In this document: piece after piece, positions 25,718 through 32,956 of the stretch
Layout: each line of letters opens with the position of its first letter
Position numbering within the stretch: position 1 is the first letter of the stretch
Source: Hyphomicrobium sp.
Lineage (GTDB): Bacteria; Pseudomonadota; Alphaproteobacteria; Rhizobiales; Hyphomicrobiaceae
Assembly (NCBI RefSeq): GCF_020852195.1
Contig: NZ_JADZBI010000064.1
Coordinates: 1-32,956 of the forward strand
Reading direction: 5' to 3'
DNA length: 32,956 nt
The notes under the pieces: generated by a model
Databases searched by the model: none
Seen by the model: the letters and a program-made list of their open reading frames with translations, nothing else
Told to the model about the DNA's origin: nothing
Position numbers and translations under genes: made by a program

Positions 25718-26293
25718 TCAGCCGGCCTCGCCGATGATATAGCGGGCGATCTCGGCCTCGCGCACGCCCTTCTCGCTGCGGACCCAGCCGCGCACGGAGA
25801 CGCCGGCCTGGTGCACGGTCTCGGGATCGCCCGAGATGAGCGGATGCCACCAGGCGAGCCCGCGGCCCTCATGGAGGCGGCGATAGGCGCAGCTCTCCGG
25901 CAGCCACTTGAGCTTGCGCACGGCCTTCATGTCGATCGAGAGGCAATCGGACATGCGCGCAAACCGGTTCGCGTAGTCCTTGCAGCGGCAGGATCCGATA
26001 TCGAGCAGGCTGCAGGCGAGGCGCGTCAGGAAGACGTTGCCGGTGTCCTCGTCCTCGATCTTGACGAGGCAGCATTGCCCGCAGCCGTCGCACAGCGAAT
26101 CCCATTCGTCAGGCGACATGTCCTTCAGCCGCTTGGTCTCCCAGAAGGGCTTCTCCTCGCCGTCCGCGGCCCACACCGCGGGGTCGGCGCCGGAGTCGCC
26201 CTCGTCCGCGGGGCGGCGCTTCGGGGCGCTGCGCCGACGTGCTTGGCACGGCTGCTCCTTCATCCTCATCGCCCGGCTGGACTGTCTGCTCAC
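25718..26293 (-). CDS. YcgN/YkgJ-family cysteine-cluster protein
   Basis: The 191 residues contain LCDGCGQCCLVKIEDEDTG (about 67-85), RLACSLLDIGSCRCKDY (about 91-107) and MSDCLSI, the cysteine pattern of the YcgN/UPF0260 and YkgJ families, thought to bind a metal or Fe-S centre. The family has no proven function. The GTG start at 26293 overlaps the stop of the upstream peptidase gene as GTGA, which supports coupled translation; ATG codons at 26269 and 26263 are alternatives. The N-terminal 45 residues are a basic, unconserved extension. Confidence 0.87.
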   Translation of the reverse strand: MSRQSSRAMRMKEQPCQARRRSAPKRRPADEGDSGADPAVWAADGEEKPFWETKRLKDMSPDEWDSLCDGCGQCCLVKIEDEDTGNVFLTRLACSLLDIGSCRCKDYANRFARMSDCLSIDMKAVRKLKWLPESCAYRRLHEGRGLAWWHPLISGDPETVHQAGVSVRGWVRSEKGVREAEIARYIIGEAG

Positions 26294-27345
26294 GTGCCTG
26301 CGCCCTCGAACGGAAATTTGGACCGATAGCTTACGGCGTCACCGAGATTGTCCGCCGCGTAGACGCCCCGCGCGACGGCGCGCGCGACGCAGTCGGCCGC
26401 GACCGAGCCGATGCGCATGAGCTGCATCAGGCGGTCGAGCGGGCTCGTCGAGAGCTCCGCCTTGCCGGTCGCGAGCACGAATATCACGTCGCCGTCGACA
26501 TGCGAATGGATCGGGCGGAGCGAACGGGCGAGCCCGTCCTGGGCCATGATGGCGATGCGGCGTGCCTCGGCCTTGGTCAGTGCCGCGTTGGTCGCGACGA
26601 CGCCGATGGTCGTGTTGCCGCCCGCAGCGGGAGGCGCCACGTCGAGGCGGCTCGCGGCAAACGGCTCGGCCGCGGAGACGGGCGGCAGTGGGCTCGGCCA
26701 TCCGCGGCCGCCGAACTCGCCGTCGAGCTCGTAAGGGGCAGCCCAGAAGTGCCCGGTTCCGGGAATGACGGCCGAGCCGAACGCGTTGACCGCGATGAGA
26801 GCGCCGATCTCGACGTCTCCGTCGATGGCGCTTGCGGAGCCCAGCCCGCCCTTGAGGTTGCCGGCCATGGCGCCCATGCCGGCACCGACATTGCCGAGAG
26901 CGAAATCGCGCGCGGCACTCTCACAGGCGCGCATGCCCCATTCGCGATAGGGCGGCGTCTCGCCCCAGTCCTTGTCGCCGCCGTTGGGAAGGTCGAACAG
27001 AATGGCGCCCGGCACAACGGGGGACACGCGCGTGGTGTCGCCCGTCAGTCGAAATCCGCGATCGCGCGCGCCGAGCCACGCGACGGCGCCGGACATGGCC
27101 TCGAGGCCGTAGACCGATCCGCCGGAGAGCACGATGCCCTCGACGGCATCGACGAGGCAGGTCGGATCGAGCGCGTCCGTCTCGCGCGTGCCGGGTGCGC
27201 CGCCGCGCACGTCGCAGGCGGCGACCGTGCGCTGATCCGGCAGCACGACGGTCACGCCGCTGCGCACCGCCCGCGAGTCCACGTTGCCAACGGCTATGCC
27301 GCCAACATCGGTGATGAGGTTGCGCGGTCCGGGACGGATGGTCAC
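26290..27345 (-). CDS. P1 (S58/DmpA-like) family peptidase
   Basis: The 351 residues belong to the DmpA/BapA group, which self-cleave to give an N-terminal nucleophile hydrolase acting on small peptides or amides. The family start NLITDVGGIAVGN (about 9-21), VLSGGSVYGLEAMSGAVAWL, GNVGAGMGA, and the cleavage region GGNTTIGVVATNAALTK are all clear; the nucleophile here would be Thr after Asn, rather than Ser as in DmpA. The GTG start at 27345 follows GAGG. The 3' end overlaps the ycgN-like gene by four bases. Its substrate is unknown. Confidence 0.9.
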   Translation of the reverse strand: MTIRPGPRNLITDVGGIAVGNVDSRAVRSGVTVVLPDQRTVAACDVRGGAPGTRETDALDPTCLVDAVEGIVLSGGSVYGLEAMSGAVAWLGARDRGFRLTGDTTRVSPVVPGAILFDLPNGGDKDWGETPPYREWGMRACESAARDFALGNVGAGMGAMAGNLKGGLGSASAIDGDVEIGALIAVNAFGSAVIPGTGHFWAAPYELDGEFGGRGWPSPLPPVSAAEPFAASRLDVAPPAAGGNTTIGVVATNAALTKAEARRIAIMAQDGLARSLRPIHSHVDGDVIFVLATGKAELSTSPLDRLMQLMRIGSVAADCVARAVARGVYAADNLGDAVSYRSKFPFEGAGT

Positions 27346-27382
27346 GCGGACGGATCCTCCTCAAAGGTCGGCGTCGAACGAA

Positions 27383-27469
27383 TGGTGCCCCTGGCCCGAC
27401 TCGAACGGGCACGTCATTGCTGACAACAGATTTTGAGTCTGCCGCGTCTACCGATTCCGCCACAGGGGC
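27383..27469 (-). tRNA. tRNA-Leu (anticodon CAA), CCA encoded
   Basis: On the minus strand the sequence begins GCCCCTG, has GTGGCGGAATCGGTAGACGC (D arm), then the anticodon stem-loop GCAGA-CTCAAAA-TCTGT, a class II variable arm, the T arm GTTCGAGTC region, and ends CAGGGGC-A-CCA. The acceptor arms 27463-27469 and 27387-27393 pair fully. The extended variable arm and the CAA anticodon give tRNA-Leu. CCA at 27385-27383 is encoded. Confidence 0.95.
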
Positions 27470-27602
27470 TGTGAGCGATTAGCGTCTACCTGTGGCCTCC
27501 CGCCGTTGCAAGGCTCGTATTGCACGCCGGCAGCAAGTCTCCAAAGGAACGACGAGGGGCTCCGTGTGCGGCAAGCCCCGCACGGGCTCGTCGCAAGACC
27601 TC

Positions 27603-27665
27603 CCGTTATACAATCTTAGATTGAATCTATTGATACCATGATTGCAATCTATGCGTGTATAACCA
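27603..27665 (+). promoter_or_regulatory. AT-rich promoter-like patch before the tail-collar gene
   Basis: This stretch is markedly AT-rich in an otherwise GC-rich window. It contains GTTATAC (27605-27611) and its inverted copy GTATAAC (27657-27663), plus overlapping AATCTTAGATT/AGATTGAATCT symmetries. A -10-like TATAAC is at 27658-27663 but no well-spaced -35 is clear. The ribosome site AGGGAGG for the next gene follows. Confidence 0.45.
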
Positions 27666-27676
27666 GGGAGGCTTCC

Positions 27677-28240
27677 ATGCCGGATACAGAACAAGTCGAA
27701 GCCATGATCCAGGAGCTCACGGCGCCGTCCGAAAAGCCCGTGAGCCTCATCGGAGCGCTCGTCTACTGGTGCGGTCCGATCAACGACGCCGTGGCGGCGC
27801 TGGAGAAGCAGGGCTTCCTCTACTGCGACGGACGCGAAGTCGAGCAGGCGCGGTATTCGAAGCTGTGGTCGGTGCTGAAGGATGCGTATGGCTATCCAGG
27901 CCTGCCGACGCGCCCCGGAATGTTTCGTCTCCCAGACTTTCGCGGGCGGGCCGCGATCGGAGCCGGCCAGGGATTCGGGCTCAAGGGGAGCTACAAGCTC
28001 GGCGCATACCTCGGTGCGGAAACGCACCAGCTCAGCGTCGCCGAGCTGCCCGCGCACACCCATCGCTTCGCCTTCCACGACACGTCGCATCACAACACGC
28101 CGAAGCATGTGGACTACTCGCCTGACGAGTACGGTACTTATCATCCGCAGGAGCGCGAGACGCACGCGACGGGCGGAAACCAGCCCCACAACAACATGCA
28201 GCCCAGCGTGACAGTGAACGTTTTGATACGGTGGCGCTAG
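27677..28240 (+). CDS. Phage tail-collar domain protein (microcystin-dependent protein type)
   Basis: The 187 residues from the ATG at 27677 (AGGGAGG upstream) match tail-collar/MdpB-like proteins: LIGALVYWCGPI then EKQGFLYCDGREVEQARYSKLW (about 46-67), FRLPDFRGRAAIGAGQG (about 83-99), LGAYLGAETHQLSVAELPAHTH (about 107-128), and the C-terminal GNQPHNNMQPSVTVNVLIRW. Such domains tip phage tail fibres and also occur in bacterial tail-like or surface proteins. No other phage gene is next to it. Its AT-rich promoter and its place beside tRNA-Leu suggest acquired DNA, but no att repeat was found. It converges with the next gene seven bases away. Confidence 0.85.
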   Translation: MPDTEQVEAMIQELTAPSEKPVSLIGALVYWCGPINDAVAALEKQGFLYCDGREVEQARYSKLWSVLKDAYGYPGLPTRPGMFRLPDFRGRAAIGAGQGFGLKGSYKLGAYLGAETHQLSVAELPAHTHRFAFHDTSHHNTPKHVDYSPDEYGTYHPQERETHATGGNQPHNNMQPSVTVNVLIRWR

Positions 28241-28247
28241 GCGCGGG

Positions 28248-28598
28248 CTATTTCCACGAATAGGTGACGCGGCCGGTGCCGTGGACATGCTCGGCGACCT
28301 GAACGTGATCGCCGACGTGGGGATCAGTCTTCTTGAGCGCGAGGACATGAACCATGCGTCCGTCGTCGAGCTTCACGTCGACGGCAAGACCTTCCTCGAT
28401 GGCTCGCGTCGAGCCGCCGACGACGGGACCGACGGCCGTGACCACGCCCGGCACATGGCGCGTCTCGACGGTGGCGTCGAGGCCGGTCGCCCACAGGCCA
28501 CCCGCAATGCAGGCCAGAACGCCGACGCCGGCAGCAGCCAGCTTGGCCCGCTGCCACCAAAGCTGTTGCTCAAGCCGTCGTCTCGTCTCATCGCGCAT
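28248..28598 (-). CDS. Membrane-anchored small protein, first of a paralogous pair
   Basis: The 116 residues from the ATG at 28598 have a basic cytoplasmic start (MRDETRRRLEQQLWWQRAKL), one membrane helix (about 20-38) and an extracytoplasmic beta-rich domain with VPGVVTAVGPVV, LAVDVKLDDGRMVHVLAL, DPHVGDHVQVAEH and GRVTYSWK. The protein at 28754-29143 has the same layout and shared KLDxGxxV, PxVGD and Y-W positions. I recognise no family; an OB-like fold is possible. A copy of the dispersed repeat lies 29 bases upstream and may act as its promoter. Confidence 0.75.
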   Translation of the reverse strand: MRDETRRRLEQQLWWQRAKLAAAGVGVLACIAGGLWATGLDATVETRHVPGVVTAVGPVVGGSTRAIEEGLAVDVKLDDGRMVHVLALKKTDPHVGDHVQVAEHVHGTGRVTYSWK

Positions 28599-28626
28599 GT
28601 CGGGTGCTGCTCCGCCGGGGTTCTGG

Positions 28627-28678
28627 TGAGACCGATGATTCACGCTTCGGACTGATAAGGTCCGAAGCGATCATGGTC
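28627..28678 (+). repeat. Dispersed palindromic repeat, copy C
   Basis: This copy is identical to copy B except one base in the loop. The stem is CGCTTCGGAC/GTCCGAAGCG (28642-28651 and 28659-28668). On the minus strand, TTGACC (28680-28675) and TATCAG (28657-28652) are 17 bases apart, a good sigma-70-like spacing, pointing at the gene starting at 28598. Confidence 0.85.
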
Positions 28679-28753
28679 AAAATCGTCGAGGCGGCGCCCG
28701 CCCCGTGCGTTCGGGCGCCTGTATAGACCCACGCGGGCGGAATGCGAAGAGGA

Positions 28754-29143
28754 TCAAGGATGCGAGACGCGGGTCGGGGCCGGCGGGGAGCGGAGCCCGG
28801 AGCCTGGGCCATCCCATTCATAGACGGTCATGTAGTCGAACAGCATGGCGCGCTGGCGGAGCGTGATGCGGTCGCCCACCGCCGGGAGCACGGGCGCGTC
28901 TCCGATGCGGACCGAGGCGCCGCTGTCGAGCTTGACCTCGATGAATGGATAAACATGGCCCGTCTCGTCATTGAGACGCCAGTCCGCGCTTTCCACGGTG
29001 CCGGCGACCTGCCGCTCGTCCCGAGCCGACCGGTGATAGATGAAAAAGCCCGCGACCAAGACCCCCATCGCTATGAGCGCGGGTGTCCAGCCGGTGAGCC
29101 CTAGCCATTGCCGGCGATCGAGCCGTGCACGCGTTTCCCGCAT
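28754..29143 (-). CDS. Membrane-anchored small protein, second of a paralogous pair
   Basis: The 129 residues start at the ATG at 29143, which has a strong GGGGAGGGGGG ribosome site. A basic start (MRETRARLDRRQW) is followed by one membrane helix (about 20-37) and a domain with VAGTVESADWRL, YPFIEVKLDSGASVRIGDAP, LPAVGDRITLRQRAM and MTVYEWDGPG, colinear with the paralogue at 28248-28598. The C-terminal tail is Pro-rich. The function is unknown. It is the upstream member of the pair, separated by 155 bases including the dispersed repeat. Confidence 0.75.
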   Translation of the reverse strand: MRETRARLDRRQWLGLTGWTPALIAMGVLVAGFFIYHRSARDERQVAGTVESADWRLNDETGHVYPFIEVKLDSGASVRIGDAPVLPAVGDRITLRQRAMLFDYMTVYEWDGPGSGLRSPPAPTRVSHP

Positions 29144-29269
29144 GCCCCCCTCCCCAGAGCAGGTTGCTCTTCCTTGGAGTCGCCCCCCGACGCCACAAAC
29201 ATGTGCCCGATTCTTGGCCAAAGTCTGGCCGCGCCGTGGCGCTCGCTTGTCCGGCGGACGTGCAAGCGC

Positions 29270-31273
29270 TCAGGCGGCCTTCTCCTGCCCTTCGACCAGG
29301 CGGACAATGTCGGCCATGATGTCGTTGAGCTGGAAGTCCTTGGGTGTATAGACAGCGGCCACGCCGAAGCCCTTGAGCTTCACCTCATCCTCGGGCGGGA
29401 TGATGCCGCCGACAACGACCGGCACGTCGTTGAGCCCTTCCTTGCGCATGCGCTCCATGACCTCGCCCACGAGCGGCAGGTGCGAGCCCGAGAGGATGGA
29501 GAGGCCGACGACGTGAACGCTTTCGTCGACCGCAGCGCGGACAATCTGCGTCGGCGTGAGCCGGATGCCTTCGTAGACGACCTCCATGCCGACGTCGCGG
29601 GCGCGGACGGCGATCTGCTCGGCGCCGTTCGAATGGCCGTCGAGGCCGGGCTTGCCGACCAGGAACTTGATGCGCCGGCCGAGCTTCGCGGAGACCGCGT
29701 CGACCGCGGCGCGCACGCCGTCAAGCTCCGTACCGGCGCGCTCCGGCGCGGCCTGGGCGACACCGGTGGGCGCGCGGTACTCGCCGAACACGCGCCTCAG
29801 CGTCGTGCCCCACTCGCCGGTGGTGACACCCGCCTTGGCGCAGGCGATCGAGCTTTCCATGATGTTGCGGCCTTCCTTGGCGGCCGCCTCGAGATCGGCA
29901 AGCGTCTTGGCCACGGCCTTGGCATCGCGCGCGGCGCGCCACGCCTTGAGACGCTCCACCTGCTCGGCCTCGACGGCGGGGTCGACGACCATGATCGCGC
30001 CCTCGCCAGCGGTGAGCGGCGACGGCTCCGTCTCCGTCCAGCGGTTGACGCCGACCACCACCAGCTCGCCGGTCTCGATCTGGCGCAGGCGCGCCGAGTT
30101 GCTCTCGACCAGCCGGCGCTTCATGTAGTCGATGGCGGCGATGGCGCCGCCCATGCGCTCGATGGTGGCGAGCTCGGCCTTCGCCTGCTCCTTGAGCTGC
30201 TCGACCTTGCGCGTGATCTCGGCGGAGCCGTCGAAAATATCGCCGTACTCGAGCAGGTCGGTCTCGTAGGCCACGATCTGCTGCATGCGCAGCGACCACT
30301 GCTGGTCCCACGGGCGCGGAAGCCCGAGCGCCTCGTTCCATGCCGGAAGCTGCACGGCGCGGGCGCGGGCGTTCTTGGACAACGTGACCGCCATCATCTC
30401 GAGCAGGATGCGATAGACGTTGTTCTCCGGCTGCGGCTCGGTGAGGCCGAGGCTATTCACCTGCACGCCGTACCGGAACATGCGGTTCTTGGGGTCGGTC
30501 ACGCCATAGCGCTCGCGCGTGATCTCGTCCCACAGCTCGCCGAATGCGCGCATCTTGCAGATCTCGGTGATGAAGCGCATGCCGGCATTGACGAAGAAGG
30601 ATACGCGGCCGACCACGGTGCCGAACTCGGCCTCGGGCACCTCGCCCGAGGCCTTGACTGTGTCGAGCACGGCAAGGGCGGTGGCCAGCGCGTAGGAGAG
30701 CTCCTGCACCGGAGTCGCACCCGCCTCCTGCAGATGGTAGGAGCAGACGTTGGTCGGGTTCCACTTGGGAACCTCGCGATAGGAGAAGACGATCGTATCC
30801 TTGATCAGGCGCAGCGAGGGCTCCGGCGGGAACACGTAGGTGCCGCGCGACAGATATTCCTTGATGATGTCGTTCTGAATCGTGCCCGTCAGCTTCGTGC
30901 GCGAAGCGTCCGTCTCGTCGGCGGTGGCGATGTAGAGCGACAACAGCCACGCGGCAGTGGCGTTGATGGTCATGGACGTGTTCATCTGGTCGAGGGGGAT
31001 GCCCTCGAGCAGGCGGCGCATGTCGCCCAGGTGCGAGACCGGCACGCCGACCTTGCCCACCTCGCCCTTGGCCAGCTCGTGGTCGGAGTCGTAGCCGGTC
31101 TGCGTCGGAAGGTCGAAGGCGATGGAAAGGCCCGTCTGACCCTTGGCCAGGTTTTTCCGATAAAGCTCGTTCGACTTGGCCGCCGTAGAATGGCCGGCAT
31201 AGGTGCGGAACAGCCAGGGCTTGTCCCGCTCCGGGCCTTTGCCTGACGTTCCTGCGACCTTCTTATCCGACAT
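29270..31273 (-). CDS. ecm: Ethylmalonyl-CoA mutase (B12-dependent)
   Basis: This enzyme converts (2R)-ethylmalonyl-CoA to methylsuccinyl-CoA in the ethylmalonyl-CoA pathway of acetyl-CoA assimilation. The 667 residues from the ATG at 31273 have the mutase barrel (RTYAGHSTAAKSNELYRKNLAKG near the start, FDLPTQTGYDSDHELAKGEVGKVG after it). The C-terminal B12-binding domain contains GKPGLDGHSNGAEQIA (DxHxxG, about residue 545-550). This single-chain form and its nearness to ccr favour Ecm over the similar methylmalonyl-CoA mutase. No cobalamin riboswitch was seen upstream. Confidence 0.92.
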   Translation of the reverse strand: MSDKKVAGTSGKGPERDKPWLFRTYAGHSTAAKSNELYRKNLAKGQTGLSIAFDLPTQTGYDSDHELAKGEVGKVGVPVSHLGDMRRLLEGIPLDQMNTSMTINATAAWLLSLYIATADETDASRTKLTGTIQNDIIKEYLSRGTYVFPPEPSLRLIKDTIVFSYREVPKWNPTNVCSYHLQEAGATPVQELSYALATALAVLDTVKASGEVPEAEFGTVVGRVSFFVNAGMRFITEICKMRAFGELWDEITRERYGVTDPKNRMFRYGVQVNSLGLTEPQPENNVYRILLEMMAVTLSKNARARAVQLPAWNEALGLPRPWDQQWSLRMQQIVAYETDLLEYGDIFDGSAEITRKVEQLKEQAKAELATIERMGGAIAAIDYMKRRLVESNSARLRQIETGELVVVGVNRWTETEPSPLTAGEGAIMVVDPAVEAEQVERLKAWRAARDAKAVAKTLADLEAAAKEGRNIMESSIACAKAGVTTGEWGTTLRRVFGEYRAPTGVAQAAPERAGTELDGVRAAVDAVSAKLGRRIKFLVGKPGLDGHSNGAEQIAVRARDVGMEVVYEGIRLTPTQIVRAAVDESVHVVGLSILSGSHLPLVGEVMERMRKEGLNDVPVVVGGIIPPEDEVKLKGFGVAAVYTPKDFQLNDIMADIVRLVEGQEKAA

Positions 31274-31369
31274 CCTTAAATCCTCACCCGCACTCCCACG
31301 TCCCATAGCGTACCGGCCGCCGGGCGCAAGGCAAAAGTCTAATCGTCACGGGGGAGAGGGCGTTCCGGG

Positions 31370-31720
31370 TCAGCGTGGCGCGGCGTTGGTGAGCGGCGTG
31401 CGGATGCGCGTCACGGCATCGACGAGGCGCACGAGCGCGATCATCGCGAGCAGCGCCACCATCATGCCGAGCGTCGCCCAGACGGTAACGTTGACCGTCT
31501 TTTCCGTGCTGGCGACGAGACCCCACGTGGCCGCCGTGTATATCCCCGCAAGGCCCCCGCAGAAAACGGCCGGGGCAAAGACGTTGGCAAGGCTCTTCAC
31601 CGGAAGCATGGCGCGCATGACGACGAACACCACCAGCGTCAACGCGCCGACGATCCAATAGCTCATGGCGTCCGCAGCCGCGATGTCGCGCAGGACCTTG
31701 AAAACGTCCTCGTGGCTCAT
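31370..31720 (-). CDS. Small four-helix membrane protein between ecm and ccr
   Basis: The 116 residues start at the ATG at 31720 with GGAGAGG upstream. About three to four membrane segments are visible: DAMSYWIVGALTLVVFVVMRAML, SLANVFAPAVFCGGLAGIYTA, and VWATLGMMVALLAMIALVRLV. I recognise no family. The gene lies upstream of ecm on the same strand (96-base gap) and divergent from ccr, so it may be co-transcribed with ecm. A link to the ethylmalonyl-CoA pathway is only suggested by position. Confidence 0.7.
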   Translation of the reverse strand: MSHEDVFKVLRDIAAADAMSYWIVGALTLVVFVVMRAMLPVKSLANVFAPAVFCGGLAGIYTAATWGLVASTEKTVNVTVWATLGMMVALLAMIALVRLVDAVTRIRTPLTNAAPR

Positions 31721-32121
31721 GATCCTCTCCGGCTGCGGTTCGAGACGTCGTCGGGCGGAAAGTCCTATCGCGTGTTCATTAACTCTTCGTTCGACCGCCG
31801 TCGGTGGCAGAGACATCCCGACGCTGCCCGATTTTCTTGCGCCGCGGCGCAGGCGCGCCGGCCTTCCAGGGCCTCGACGGAACCGGGGTAAAATCTAGCT
31901 CTTTGTTTTGGCGAGGATTCGTGCGCCAAGCCCCCGTTCCGGTCGGATGAGTGCCCGTTCGGAAAGCACTCTCCGAGCGCGCCTCGACATCCCCGCGACA
32001 AACTCTTGATTGCGGCGCGAAAAAGTGCTTGAAACGGAGGCCGAAAGGTACGGAGGGGCGCCCCGGGCAGCATCAGCCGGCCTTGGGGGAGCCTTACTTC
32101 GCGTCAGGGAGAGACGAGAGC
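31721..32121. other. 401-base divergent intergenic region upstream of ccr
   Basis: I see no gene in it. It contains an AT-rich patch (31888-31919) with the inverted repeat TTGGCG-N10-CGCCAA (31908-31913 and 31924-31929), a candidate operator. The ccr ribosome site GGGAGAG is at 32107-32113. Promoter elements are not clear by eye. Confidence 0.5.
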
Positions 32122-32956
32122 ATGTCGAGCCAGAGCGCCGCAACCAAAGGCAGCACCGCAGCACCTACTGCGCCTTCCGTGGTCGAGGCCAAGAAAGATC
32201 TCTACGAAATCGGCGAGATTCCGCCGCTCGGCCACGTGCCGAAGAACATGTATGCCTGGGCCATCCGCGCGGAGCGCCATGGCGAGCCGGACAAGGCGAT
32301 GCAGGTGGAGGTGCTGCCCACGTGGGAGCTCGACAGCCACGACGTGCTCGTTCTCGTTATGGCGGCGGGCGTCAACTACAACGGCGTCTGGGCCTCGCTC
32401 GGCACGCCGATCTCACCGATCAACGATGTGCACAAGAACCCCTACCATGTGGCGGGCTCAGACGCGTCGGGCATCGTGTGGGCGGTCGGCTCCAAGGTGA
32501 AGCGGTGGAAGGTCGGCGACGAGGTCGTCATCCACTGCAACCAGGACGACGGCGACGACGAGGAGTGTAACGGCGGCGATCCGATGTTCTCGCCCAGCCA
32601 GCGCATCTGGGGCTACGAGACGCCGGACGGCAGCTTCGCGCAGTTCTGCCGCGTGCAGGACCGCCAGCTTCTCGAGCGGCCGAGGCATCTCACGTGGGAG
32701 GAGGCAGCCTGCTACACGCTGACGCTCGCCACCGCCTACCGCATGCTGTTCGGCCATCGCCCGCACGTGCTGCGTCCGGGCCATAACGTGCTCGTGTGGG
32801 GCGCCTCGGGCGGCCTCGGCTCGTTCGCGGTGCAGCTCTGCGCCACCTCGGGCGCCAACGCCATCGGCGTCGTCAGCGAGGACGACAAGCGCGACTTCGT
32901 GCTGCAGCTTGGCGCCAAGGGTGTGATCAACCGCAAGAACTTCAAGTGCTGGGGGC
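32122..32956 (+). CDS. ccr: Crotonyl-CoA carboxylase/reductase (3' end outside window)
   Basis: The frame is open from the ATG at 32122 (GGGAGAG upstream) to the window end, 278 codons. It encodes the reductive carboxylase that makes (2S)-ethylmalonyl-CoA from crotonyl-CoA, CO2 and NADPH. The N-terminal part shows the GroES-like fold with AGVNYNGVWASLGTPISPI, AGSDASGIVWAVGSKVKRWKVGDEVVIHCNQ, and GYETPDGSFAQFC; then TLTLATAYRML and the NADPH loop WGASGGLGSFAVQL (about 224-237). Together with ecm it marks the ethylmalonyl-CoA pathway. The last third of the protein is not in the window. Confidence 0.95.
   Translation, partial: MSSQSAATKGSTAAPTAPSVVEAKKDLYEIGEIPPLGHVPKNMYAWAIRAERHGEPDKAMQVEVLPTWELDSHDVLVLVMAAGVNYNGVWASLGTPISPINDVHKNPYHVAGSDASGIVWAVGSKVKRWKVGDEVVIHCNQDDGDDEECNGGDPMFSPSQRIWGYETPDGSFAQFCRVQDRQLLERPRHLTWEEAACYTLTLATAYRMLFGHRPHVLRPGHNVLVWGASGGLGSFAVQLCATSGANAIGVVSEDDKRDFVLQLGAKGVINRKNFKCWG

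Noticed and set aside
27605-27663. GTTATAC/GTATAAC inverted repeat before the tail-collar gene as a third Zur operator or an att site.
   Set aside because: The arms are 45 bases apart, so they do not form a Zur core. No matching repeat of the tRNA end was found in the window.
29108-31246. 712-codon plus-strand frame opposite ecm.
   Set aside because: It is a shadow: low-complexity His/Arg/Asp-rich translation antisense to a well-conserved mutase.
31274-31369. Cobalamin riboswitch expected upstream of a B12 enzyme.
   Set aside because: The gap is only 96 bases and shows no B12-box-like sequence.

Overview
The window is about 33 kb of high-GC chromosome from an alphaproteobacterium. The best guess is the order Hyphomicrobiales, possibly near Hyphomicrobiaceae. 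The evidence is the gene order ybjN/proC, a ubiK-type gene divergent from lgt, then the MidA-type methyltransferase, pgeF and prs; the divergent ethylmalonyl-CoA mutase and crotonyl-CoA carboxylase/reductase pair; the GTG starts; and the many antisense shadow frames typical of GC-rich DNA. No rRNA, insertion sequence or CRISPR array was seen. One tRNA-Leu gene is present.

Layout. 1-516 is the 3' end of a DUF4010/MgtC-SapB-type membrane protein. 912-2306 (minus) holds proC and a ybjN-like gene. 2610-2897 (minus) is a UbiK/BMFP-like gene, divergent from an envelope and housekeeping run on the plus strand: lgt, a MidA/NDUFAF7-like methyltransferase, pgeF, a two-domain lipoprotein and prs (3138-8337). 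8499-10739 (minus) is a ZnuD-like TonB-dependent receptor with Zur-box-like sites upstream. 11358-14032 (minus) carries an aldo/keto reductase and a three-domain Mrp ATPase with HCF101-like architecture. 14216-16820 (plus) is a TRAP permease pair without its binding protein, followed by a YgjP-like metalloprotein. 18062-20624 (minus) is a class A penicillin-binding protein and a small membrane protein. 20803-21764 (plus) is a DUF4112 protein and a small lipoprotein. 21880-23397 (minus) is a two-nuclease-domain DUF2779 protein, divergent from the methionine sulfoxide repair operon msrP-msrQ-msrB (23527-25575). 25718-27345 (minus) is a YcgN-like Cys-cluster protein overlapping a P1/S58 peptidase, followed by tRNA-Leu(CAA). 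27677-28240 is an isolated phage tail-collar-type gene behind an AT-rich patch. 28248-29143 (minus) is a pair of paralogous membrane-anchored proteins. 29270-32956 holds the ethylmalonyl-CoA pathway genes ecm (minus) and ccr (plus, cut by the window end) with a small membrane protein between them.

How the genes work together. Several neighbours share envelope tasks (lgt, pgeF, PBP1a, lipoproteins). MsrPQ repairs oxidised methionine in the periplasm and MsrB in the cytoplasm. Ccr and Ecm act in the same acetyl-CoA assimilation route.

The most unusual signals are these. (1) A 52-53-base palindromic repeat occurs in three copies, each in the same orientation 29-63 bases upstream of a minus-strand start codon, and at least two copies look as if they contain an outward promoter. 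(2) The Mrp/HCF101-like protein contains no cysteine at all, although the family is known for carrying Fe-S clusters. (3) The DUF2779 protein combines a RecB/Cas4-like nuclease with a Cys pattern suggesting an Fe-S cluster and a DEDD-type exonuclease. (4) Zur-box-like sites lie by the ZnuD-like receptor, and another lies with no evident gene beside a strong hairpin. No anti-phage or other multi-gene defence system is evident.
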